A stretch of DNA of 64,000 nt from Parus major (lineage: Eukaryota; Chordata; Aves; Passeriformes; Paridae). The notes beneath the pieces are model-generated. The model saw only the letters and a list, made by a program, of their open reading frames with translations. It did not search any database and was not told where the DNA came from. The stretch lies in contig NC_031768.1 of NCBI RefSeq assembly GCF_001522545.3, positions 86,781,144-86,845,143 on the forward strand. Reading direction: 5' to 3'. Shown here piece after piece: positions 49,501 through 61,500 of the stretch; within the stretch, counting starts at the first letter, position 1, and each line of letters begins with the position of its first letter. The translations under genes and the position numbers were made by a program.

Positions 49501-52500
49501 TCAGAAAGATACTAAACCATGAGAGTTTTTTTCTACTGTGTACACTTTCAATAAAGAGTAAAGAAAAAAATTGTGTTTACTTTTTTTCACTGTGGTGAAA
49601 ATGATGCTATAATTATCTGGGTGAAAACCCAGAAGAGGGGGATTTCAAACACAAGGGAAAAATTATGGTGGAAGTAAAGCGGGACAGTGGAAACAGCTGT
49701 TTTTAAGGCAAGCTCCAACATCTACTTGCCTGCTTGTTGGAGCCTCAGATGTTCTTCCAGAGCTCTGGGATGGACTTCTAAAATTGCAGATATGGTAGCA
49801 GGAGCTTGCTTGCTTTTTAAACGAGTAGTCTGTACTGTAATCAAAGACTGAGATTGTATAGATACAGAGATTTCAATACTTTGTTGGTCACTAGATGGTA
49901 ATGAAGGGGTCACTGGTTTTGACAAGTGATGTAAATTTGATTAGGATGTTTGTCAATTATATATGTTTTTTCTATGGATTCTGCAGGTGTGTAATAGGAC
50001 TAATTCAGAATTTATTTTAGGACTAATTCAGAATTTATTTATAACTAGTTTCTGTTATGCAGATTATCAAACCCATCTGTGAGGGTAAAGAAATAAATTA
50101 AGGATGTATTGGGAAATAAAATGAAAGAAGTGTCTTATTCTGAATGCTTGCTGAACATTATTTAGAATAACTTAAATGCGATGTTGAAGATGAAGTCATA
50201 TCAGGAGGCACAGCCCTGTGAGTGTTTAAGGAAGCATTAAGGAAGAAGTCTGCCAAAAGCTGACTGCTGTGCAGTGCAGAATATGAACATTATGGAAATT
50301 TCTTAAATTTTTCAATAAAACTAATGTTCTTGTCCTTGAGGTCAGCTTGTGTTCTTAACTATCATTTATGGCTTAGAATCATAGACTGTGAAAAAGATGA
50401 ATTACCTTTAGCTTGTCCCAAAACAGCTGCAGATCTTCTAGAAGGGAAGAAAAAGATACTTTAGAATTCAAGTCTCAATTTACTTTATTAGTTACAATAA
50501 AGTTCAGTGAATTTACAGCACAATACAAATACATGGAGCTGGTTATTTTCAATGAACTAATGGAGCAGTGTTACCAGGAGAAAGGTACTTTCATATTTCT
50601 GGGAAGACACAAGTAAGACATTATTATCAGTACTTCTAGTCAATAGTACTCAGAAAATTCAGAATCCTGTGGAAATAGGAAAAGGTACTTACAATGTTAA
50701 GAGGCCATTTATGAAGGAAAGTAACTTGTTTCCTGTAGCAAATCAAGACAAATTTATAGAAAGAAGTTTCATAAATAAGGGAAAGGACAGAACACTGAAG
50801 TCAAGGAACACTGTTGATAAAAATAAATGCTCTTAGTCAGTCATGAATGAATATAGATCTAAAATTATAAATAGGTTCATAAACATTGGATCAACAAGAT
50901 TTTGCAATGTCCTCCCAAACAATGCATGGGGGCCAAAACCAGACTATTTTTGACATTGAGCTTGATAATTATGAATGAAACCAGATGCTGTGATATCTTC
51001 TGTAGCAGGAGAACTACACATGCACCCCAAGGCTCTTTTGTTTTCTGATTTTTCTGTGATTGCTGTGTTGTTAGGCCTTAATTCTGTGCAACTTATCAGC
51101 TATTCCCAATCGTCCACCAAAAGGAGAGATCTTGTATCTAAGTGAAAATTTAAAAAATAGGATGAATTCCAAATAAATAAAATTTACTTCTGATACCCAG
51201 TATTTTGTTATGTGATTCTTGGTGTGGTTTAGATTTGACAGGGAAGGGTATAATTGTGTAAATTATACATTTTGTTGGCAAATACCTGTTCATATTCTAA
51301 CAATTAGAATTTCTTGGCACTGTTTCATTTTTTGATGGTTACTTTTACATGTACTAATATATATTGCTTCACTGGTTTAAGTGTTCATCTGTGCATAGGA
51401 AATACCATTCTAGAATTGACTGCATATAGTATATATTTTACTTAATGTTTTCTGGCAGATTTGACTATCTGCATGACAACATAAACTACTGAATAGTAGT
51501 AGAAGCATTATTTTCAACTTTGTGTATTCAGAGAAGTAGATACTATTCCAATGGAAACTGGAAGTAAAATTTTAGAGAGAATACGGTTTATTACTGTGTG
51601 TGGTCATGTATGAACTGTTGGCTTGTTCTGTTGTCATGTACTCCCACTCTTGTGCAAATAGGAGCAGAGGAGTGTGAATGAAATCAGCTAGGAAGAGTAT
51701 GATGGATCTAGCACAGCTAAGCATAGTGGTGGAATGTTTTTCTGAAATAAAAAAAAAAAAAAAAAGAAAGTTGTTCTAATGATTCATTTAAAGTTAATTA
51801 TGTCAGGTGTTACTTGAGTATGGATTTAATTTTGTTTTCCTCTGGGTTCAGGCCAAGTCTGGGAGCTTTGACCGAAATGTGGAGTTCCTCAATTTGCTGC
51901 CCAAGAGAGGCCCCAATGCCTTCTCGGCCTTCTGTGAAGCTCTGCGAGAAACCCAACAGCAGCATCTGGAGGCAGTGATCCTGAAGACAATGTCCAACCT
52001 GAGCCATGAGATTGCAAGGGTACAGCAGTTTTAAAAAAATAAGATGGGTTTGGGCACAAAAGCAGTTTTATCAAATGGGAAAAACTCAATTGTTTACAAA
52101 GGACAGAGTGGTTTTGTTGCAAGTTGAAACTTGTAGTAGCTTTAGTAAAAGCAGAGAGGAGGAAACTTGGGGAGAAGAGAATTTTCATAAAGAATCACAA
52201 GGTCGTAGAGGTTGGAAAGAGCCTCTGGAAGTCATCTCTTCCAACTTCCCTGCTCAAGTATTACCTTCAGTAGGCTTCCAGGGTCACATCCAGGCAGTTT
52301 CTGAGTATCTGCAGGGATGGAGACTGCAGTCTCTCTGGGCAACCTCCTCCAGTGCTCAGGCACCTCACAATAAACAAGCGTTTCCTGATGTTTCAAAGGG
52401 AGTCTCCTGTGTTTCAGTTTGTGCCCATGGCCTCTTGGTCTGTGAATGAGCACCACTGAAAAGAACCTGGCTCTGGCCGTCCTTGTGCCCTCCTTGCAGG

Positions 52501-55500
52501 TATTCATACACATTGATGAGCTTGCCTTGAGGGATGAGGGATCACCTTCATCTCTTCTGCTGGCATCACTCCTTCCAGTGCAGCCCAGGGTACACTGGTG
52601 GCTCCTGTTTGACTTGGCAACACCAAGTCCTTTTCTGCCAAGCTCCTTCCCAGCTGGTTTGCCCCTCAGATGTATTGGTGATGGGAGTGATCTGCCCCAG
52701 GCACAGGACTTTGCACTTCTTTTTATTGAGTTGTACAAGGTTCCTGCAGTGTTTTTACATCCAGCAAGTTCTTAATGGATGTGTAATCAGTGATCCAAAA
52801 ATTGAAAGAAAAGCAGTTTTTTTTCTCTGAGCTTTTTTTTTTGTTTAATGTTCAGTGATTGTCTGAGTAAGTTCTTAAGGAAACAAATACTTTTATTTTA
52901 TTTTTTTATTAATTTTTTTTTTCCTTTTCACTGTGTGTAGTTAGTGTTGTACTAAAGGAAGAATTTTGCAAAGATTCCATGTTCTTTGTGCATTGGCAAG
53001 GATGGAAACTCTCAATTAACATACTTGATACAAAGGAAAGGAGAGTAAATACTTCTAGACAAATATTCCCTTACTAAAAAGTAAAATTTATCAGACTACC
53101 CTTTTAACTTTTTGGTTTCAGTTTTACTTTACTATACAAACAATGAAATCTTGCCAGCAAACAAAAATAGAGGAATCACCAGACAAATCAAGTTTTTGTT
53201 AAAACCAAGGAAGCTAAGATGACCCCAGTTAATAGATTCTAAACTGAGGATTTGAGTAGAAGTGGAGATGATCAAAGGAGAGGAGTCCTGCATTGAGAGA
53301 AAGTGCTGCTGCTGTCCTGTCATGATGTTTCTTTTGGAAGTGGACTATAATACTGTATTTCAGTCATTTTTATGTGTATATAAATGCATGTATCTTTTCT
53401 TCCATGATATCTTCAGCTTTATACTATAGAGGAAAAAAAAATAGCTACTTTGTGCTACTCTTTTTCATGGATTTATTGATGTCTTTTAGCTTGAACACTG
53501 TCATGAGTCAGATCTTCCATACCCTGCCAGAGAGTCCTGCAATTCAAAGAGAGCCCGTTGGCTTGGTGAGTTGTGCATGATTTGCTACCTGGTTGGCTCC
53601 TGCCAGTTTCTTAAGACTGTCTTAATTCAATTCTAGAAATAAGCTTGCCACCACTTGGCTCATCCCAGGAATACAAACTTGACAGTAAACTGACTGTATT
53701 ATGATCAAGGAGGGTGCTTTATAGCATTTGGGAAGAGACAGCCAATACATATCTCTTGTTAGCTTCATTTATTCTTATGGGACGCTTAGTTGCGTAAAAT
53801 AGTACGTCAGTAAAATTCTAGATTTTGCAAAGGTTTTCTTGAAGATTTTTTAATAGAATTTCATTGAGCTAGCACTCTGATAAGATACTGACTTCAGGCA
53901 GTATTCCTTAACCAAGACTTCCTTCTTAAAAATTTAGTTTAAGGCCTTACATGTGTTATGTGGGTCCAGCTTGCTTTTCTGTATCTTCTATCAAGTGCAG
54001 CAAATCAGCTTTTCATTAACATGCATTTACAACTTAGACCAGGGGACTGGTCTAATAAAGAACTGTTGGAATTAATCTTGCTAGTTTTTATGTTGCCTCT
54101 GGTAATGCCTGGAGTACTTTTTCCCTAACTGCAGGTTTACCTTTATGCTGGTTCCTAGGAGCTCTTGCTGGTGTTAAAGTGCCTACTTTTTGGAAACTTT
54201 TTTATTTATGTGCAAGGGTTTTAGGTTGGGTTGTTTTGATTTTTTTAGAGCATTTGTTCCTCCAACCAGGAGAGCCATGCCTCAAAAGGCTGAAAGAGGA
54301 TTTCAGAAGAGATCGTGAATGCCATTAGCTCAGTTTCTTCGGTACAGAGGAGTGAGTGTTTGTCTGCAAATGGCAGATAGTTGATTATCATTCCCCTCAT
54401 CTGCTGTTATCCAGAGGAAGGTGTTCAGAGGCAGAGAAAAAAAGAAAAGGGCTTTGCACTTCATGAAAGTTAAAATTGTCTCGTTTGATCACTTATGCAT
54501 GTGTTCAGGATGGGAGGCCTTTTATGAAAGGAAAGAACTATTCTGTTTGAAATTTTCTAGCAACATTTCTTCAGCCAAACTCTGAAAGTAAGAACATACT
54601 GTGCAAAACAGCAAAAAGCACAAGGATCTTAAATTAGATGAGAATTCTGTTTTCATACTCTAGACTAGGCTTTAGATAAGGCTAACCCACATACAAGCAA
54701 AAATAAATGCTGACAGTTAAAATAAATAAAATAAGTATACCATTATAGTACTTCTTTTTCTCTTCTGTGTTTCATTTTGTGTCAGTAGTCCCTGATCAAA
54801 CAAAATTTTTGGAGGTATGAAATATGCATAAATGAATATAGCTCAGAATTTGCAAGTTACTACCTTAATGCAGAAGCTTTGTCTGAATTTTTTTGTTTTT
54901 ATTGATATATTTGGTTTTGCACAGAACCAATAGAACATTCCTTGGATAATGGAGATGGTCCCTTAGTTCCTCCAGTGAAGTATTGCACTCCTGAATTTTA
55001 TCACAATCATCAGCACTTGGTAAGTTGTTGGCAGAGGAAGTCTTAAGATGTGAGACATACGAGATGTTTGGATCTATCAGCTGAACATGTACCACTTAAA
55101 TTGAGTTGAAATGCTTCACTGGGATGCAGATCAGGGTTGTGCTGTTTGTGTAACTGAAAGGTGTTACCAGTCATGCTCCATTTGATGTGGTTCTCATTTA
55201 CAAGTGTCACAAAATACTGAGAAGAAGTTCTGTAACTCTTAACAAATCTTTGCCTCTGTTTTTTTTTGATTGTGAAGAGCCTGGTGAAATATCTTCTCTA
55301 CTATTGCTCTCTGTGAGCTGTCAGTATTATTGTCTAAGTTTATTTGTCTATGTCCTCATCTTCTGTAAGATGACAAACCTTGTAAATTACTTTAAGATAG
55401 TGGAATTGCTTTAAACTAGTAAGTTGGCTGTTTTAATTGCCAACTGTACCCAGTAGAGTTCTTAGGCCTAATAACCAGATCAGGATTCTGTGCTAGAATT

Positions 55501-58500
55501 CTACATGTGGGTAGAACAATCTGAATTTCTGATCTTTCTGCTGCAGTGTTTGAAATTGTATGTGTACTCTAATTACTTTTTGTTGATTCTGTCTGTAAAG
55601 CATAGATTGTGGTGGGGTGGCCTTAAGCAAAAATTACTTTGTGTTGTGGGATAAATATTTCATTAGGGTTATGCAATGTCAGAGGCTCTGTGTATAACAA
55701 AACAGTTTTTCTTTGTGTGTTGTTTTTTGTTTGGGTTGGGTTTGGTTTTTTGGGGGGTTGTTGTTGTGGGGTTTTTTAAAACTGCCTGTGGGCATGACAG
55801 TGCCAGTGTGAGCTTGACTGAGCTCCTTTTACATCTGTGTCTGGATACAGCTTATTTGATATTGTCCTTTGCTATTAAATTTTACTTCCACTTTACAGGA
55901 GTGTTAGTAAGTGAATTACTACTGGTTCGTTGTTGTTAGAGTGGTAGGGACAGAGAGGGAGCTTAATCTGAAGGCACCCCTCTTAAATTAGTTATTTTCC
56001 TGTTAACCTCTTTTGCCAGTTGCATAATTTTAAAGATCAGTGGCTGATGGTCCCTTGCTGTTACAATTGCACTCATTGCTGTTTCACATCTCTCGCTGCT
56101 CCCAACAGCAGTTGAAAATGTTAGCTAAATTTTACATTGTGTTGTCCTTTGATTGGGGTGACACAAATATATGGGGCCCTGTTGGGGTGAGTAAAAGGGA
56201 AAAAGTTAGCAATATCTAATTCACAGTTTGAAATGGGTAAGCTGTGTTTCTTTTAAAATGAGGAATAAGGCAAGCCAGTCTAACTTATTAATAGTAGTAT
56301 TGTAGCATTGTCAGTTGTGGAGGCTGGCAAGCACAGGCATATCAAGTTGGTGTGGAATGATAGCTGTTCTATTCTAACACACCATTATTTCCTTGTGTAG
56401 TCTAAATTTACCCATTTTTAATCTTCCTTTCAGGCATACAAGCTGACATCAGAGCCCCGAGGCTTAGCACTGATCCTCAGCAATGTCCGTTTCAGCAGCG
56501 AGAGCGACCTGGAATATCGCACAGGGGGAGACGTGGACTGTGCTTCCCTGGAGATGCTTTTCAAGCATCTCGGGTATCAAGTCACTGTTTTTTGTGATCA
56601 AACTGCACAGGTAAGGGGCTGATCCCAGTACTTCACAACTGGTGTGGCTGAGAGTTTGTTTCATAGTTGTCTCAAGAGGTTCCCTTTGGTTCCTAGCTAA
56701 GCTTTGAAGATATGAATTATCACTGAAGGACAGAAAATAAGGCTAAACATGATGATGTCTGCTCTCATACTGATCAACATGAGAAAGCTTGGAAGGCTGA
56801 GCTCTTCCAATGCATAGTAGTATCACAAAGGACTACAAGAGGTATTACTGTGGTCTGACCCTAGTGCAAAGGGCAAGAATTTTGAGACCACACCTGGCAT
56901 GTGTGTTAAAAGCACAAATAAATAAAGTCTTCAGTTTACTTTAGATAGACTTTTCCAGTGTCCTACTCTCCTAAAAGTTACTTTGCAAATATTTAATGTA
57001 GTCTTTGCTACTGTGATGTTTTCTTGTCACTGATGATGTCAACTAGGATCCTATTTATCAGTTTTCCAATATCCATGTAGTTCAGTTCAGCTCTTTAAGT
57101 CTTTGCTAAAAATGTGTATGTGCTTCACTTAGGTAAATTGGTTGTGTTCCATTACTAACATAATCAAGCCATTCTCCTTAGGAATGCAGTTGCTGTTCTC
57201 TCCAGCATCATTTGATCTTAGTCCTTTTAAATCCCAATGAATTCAAGTGATACAGGACCTGTTAAAGAGTGTTTTATTCAAGAACAGAGCTTTTGCAACA
57301 TTGATAAAAGATGTTTGCACCTGCCGTGTTTTCAGAGTTCCCAAACTCTTCCAGTTAAAATTTTGAATTGAAAACTAATGTCTGAATGCTTGAAGTCCCA
57401 GAAGTATGTATCTGTTAAGTTGCTTCAATATCCAGGCCAGATTCCAGTGTCAGTGTAAAACCTCTGCAAAATTGGTTTCCTCTGCTGGCCTAAGTGATTC
57501 CTGCTTCACACTGTTACACTTAGGACTGAATATTGCATAAAAGAACAAGAATATTTTGCCTTTCTTTTTTTTTTAATAGAATAGGTCTTTTTCATGTATA
57601 TTTGATGTGTGTAAGGGTTTTCTTTGTAACAGGAGGGCCATTTGTGTTCTTCCCAGAAAATTGATTCACTTTACCTGTGGAAGTCTGGAAGGCATTGAAC
57701 TTTTCTTTTATTTCCTGTTCTAGGAGATGCAGAATTCATTGGAGAGATTCTCCAAGCTGCAAGGACATCGAGATGTGGATTCCTGCATTATAGCTCTGGC
57801 TTCCCATGGTGTGGAGGGTGGGGTTTATGGCAGTGATGGCAAACTGCTAGAGGTATATTGCTGAGTCCTGATCTCGTGTTGTAGGTTATGTCTAGGAAAT
57901 TAACAATGTTAAAAAAACACAAGAAATTATGCAAGACTGAAGATTCACATTTCTTAAAATAGGAAAAAACAAGGGCTGGAGGGAAGGAAAGGGCAGGGGG
58001 CTGTCTGTGGGAGGTCTGTGAGAAAATGAAAAATGGCAAGTAGGAGAAATCATCTCTCTGTATAAATAGGTAGAGTGCATGAACCCAAGCAAGTATGGGT
58101 CTGGGGAGAGGGTGGAGAAGGGATGTGTTTGTCACACTGAGTTTGCAGATAAAGGAGAAGATACCAAGACTGATGAGGTAATAAAATACAGGAAAGCAAA
58201 GTAAGACTGGGTTGGCTTACAGAAGACTACAGTGAAGAAATTTCCTCTTTCTTCTCTCAGTTGCAGGAGGTTTTCCGGCTCTTTGATAATGCAAACTGCC
58301 CAAATCTCCAGAATAAGCCCAAAATGTTCTTTATTCAGGCCTGCCGGGGAGGTGAGTGCCCAAACACTAAAAGCCATGTACTTGGCATGCCATTAAAGGC
58401 TCATTTTGCACACATGCACACCCTCACATTCAACTTGCTGTCAACTTTCCTCTTTGCTTCTCTCAGGTGTAAGTGGGACCCATATTCACCTCCCTCTGCC

Positions 58501-61500
58501 CTGCTGCTGCCACTGCATCTGTTGCTCTGTAAGTGTCTTTAGCTCTGCATGAGGTGTGTGCATTGACTTGCAGACCCCAGAGCACTTTAGTGACATAAAG
58601 CTCTGCCATATCCCACTCATCCCTTGAGGCTTCCTCGTGCTGTGCCTGCAGTAGGGGGAGTGGGGCACATGATGCACGAATAGCAGCACAGCATGGAGCA
58701 GTACACTAGCACTGGAGCCTTGCTGAGGTCCTGTCTTTCTCTTGATCTTCCATGTGTTGTGTCTCTTGTGGCTGTCTCTTGAGCTGTCAGAGTTGCATCC
58801 AATTATTTTTGGGGTTTTGTCTTTTTTCTTTACCTTAGCCTGTTCTCAGCCTCAAATGACCTTCCCTTGCCCCTTGTCCACATACTGCTGTTGAATTCTT
58901 ACATGTTGTTGTACAGAACTCTTTTCATGACTCTTACAGACTTCTTTTCTGTGCTTTGTGTACCTTTTATTTTTAATTCTGCTATTCCTTTTCCTTCCTT
59001 TTCTAACTAAACAAACACCTCTGTAACTAACTACTTTTCATATCTGCTAATAATCAAATTTTTCCCTCAAGTATTTTTGGACTCTGAAATTGCAGGTATT
59101 CCAAAGTGAAGCTCTGTCTTACAGTTTCTTTTTTTTCCATTGTGATAGAGGAGTTTTCCTGGTGTTTATGCTTTTCCCCCTGCTTTTCCTTTGTTCCTCA
59201 CAGTTGTCTCCCATCTTTCTCATTTTTAGCAAGCTTTATGGTTTGTCCTCTAGTCTCTACTCTTGTTTAATCCCAATGCAGGGAAAAGCCCAAAGTCTAC
59301 ATGAAGTATTTTGGTGATCAGAAATACTTGATCCTTTTAAGCATTTGGGAATATTGTAACATGCATGTTTGCAATATGAATTGAATCTGATTGTTTTCCT
59401 TATGGGAATGAACATTTAGATACTCTTGAACAAATGTGAATGTGCAGACTCAGGGTGGAAATAAGTGTAATAAGCCAGAATTTTCAGCTGACCTCATTAG
59501 GTAATTATGTTTATTTGACTGTAATGTTACCTGTTAAGACTAACAAATCAAGCTTGGCCTTTGTATTCCAAAAAAAGTTGCAGTTAAGGAAAAGTGGTAA
59601 AGCTTGCTATTTAGGGTGCTTTAGAACTAGGATATTGCAATAGACAAAGGATTAAGATACTTGAAAATCTGGAAGGAAGAACTCAGTTTCATAAAAAACC
59701 AGCAAAGAAAGCAAACCCCTGCCTTGTCTAACCTCTTTTAAACCTTTATTAATATTTGAAGGGGAAAGCCAGTTAGAAAGTAAGTGAATTGGCAGCAAAA
59801 GATGTGTATCCTTTAGGCAGCATTCAAAGGACTGTGTAAATAGTATTGTCAAATTTCAAATAGTAATCAATCTATTTGTACCATACAAGTTAGCTGGAAC
59901 TAGTTGAAAAAAGATGAGAAATGCCTAAGTTCTTCTTCTTCTCTGACCTTACATTGTAAGCCTGCTCTATCTTCTATTAATGATGCATTTTTAAAAGGTA
60001 GATAAAGAACTGATGGTACAGTCCTAATTCCCAAAGAGCTTTTGGCAGCAGTGTACTAAAGTTTAGTAGTCCACCTACAGTCATGGATCAAAAACCAGGG
60101 GCAACAGAAAACAATGGGAAGAGTTTCAATGTGGTGTAAAATGAAACTTTGATGTTGCTTTATATCTGTGTTTGATGCAGTAGATTCTAAAGAGTGAACA
60201 ATTATTCTAATAACTAGGTAGTTAGCAGTTGTTTAAATTAATTGGCAGAACAGCTGAGAGCTTCAATACAATTTAAATTGACTAGATGAATTTCTGGCAG
60301 TGGCTCTGTGAGTTAGAGGTTAGTGCTTTTGCACATTTTAGTTAAGTTGACTGAGTGGTGTTTGAAGACATGCATGAGGAAGATGTGTAATTCTGAAGTG
60401 TAATTCTGAAGCTTTAATCAAAAAAAGTTTTGATTTTATACATAATGGGGTGATGACAGTGTGAATAATAGAGTTTGACTGTAAAATTACCTGAGTCTTC
60501 TGAAATAAAATGAACAGTGAACAGTACACTAAATTTTTAAAAAGACAGATAACTGGAAGGATTTTGAGAAATGTTGATAAAAGACATGAAAAAAGTTTGG
60601 TTAAAAATGAAAAAAATTTGCATTGCTACCCAGAAGAGATGAGGAAAGGAACTTAATGGAAGCCATTATGAAATTCTGAGCTATGGACACTTTAATTTTA
60701 GGCTGTTTCAGGCAATCACACCCCTCCCACGTTTTTTTTTAGAGGAAAAGAACAATGTTGCTGACTTATGAACTGTCCACTTTCTGCACAAAATTTTGAT
60801 GCCACCTGTGCCACTGCCTGTTAAAGGGTTAGAAATCCAAATGTATCATTTAGGCATGAGCTAGCAATAAAAATGGAGAAACATCTTAGGAGGAAGGCCT
60901 CTGAAATGGACACTTAAACCTTGTAACACTAGACTCTGATTCTGCTGTTAGGAAGTAACAATAATAGATTCTCATCTTAGAACAAAAGAAAACAAAAAGG
61001 CAAAATTATGTGGAAAATCCGTAAAATGTAATTTTAATTTTCTTGCAACACAGCTAGACTATCAAAGTTACCACCACTAAGCAATTAGTTGAGATTGTAA
61101 TGGAAACTCTACATCATGTAGATGCAGAGAATATCTACACTTGCATAATACATACTAATGAATCCTGAAAAGGGCATTAAATGATCTCCAGGTTTTAAAC
61201 TAATCTCCATGGGCTGGAGTTCTCTCTCATGTTTGGGGTCAGATTATTTTGTGTTTTTCTGCTGCACAATTTATGCTTTTAGTTGAAACAAGCAGTATTT
61301 TAATCAGGTTTTAGAACTAGGTGAGACACTTGGTCCAGGTTTTCTGCATGTCCTGGGTGTAGATCTTAGCAACCAAAATTACAGCTCTTCTTTGACTTCT
61401 GCAGTAAATAGATAGTTAGCATTGCAAAGTGCACTAGACATTTTTGGGTATTTCTGGGGCAGGTATGAGTGGAAAAAAAAAAATTTGTGGCTAGGCATCA

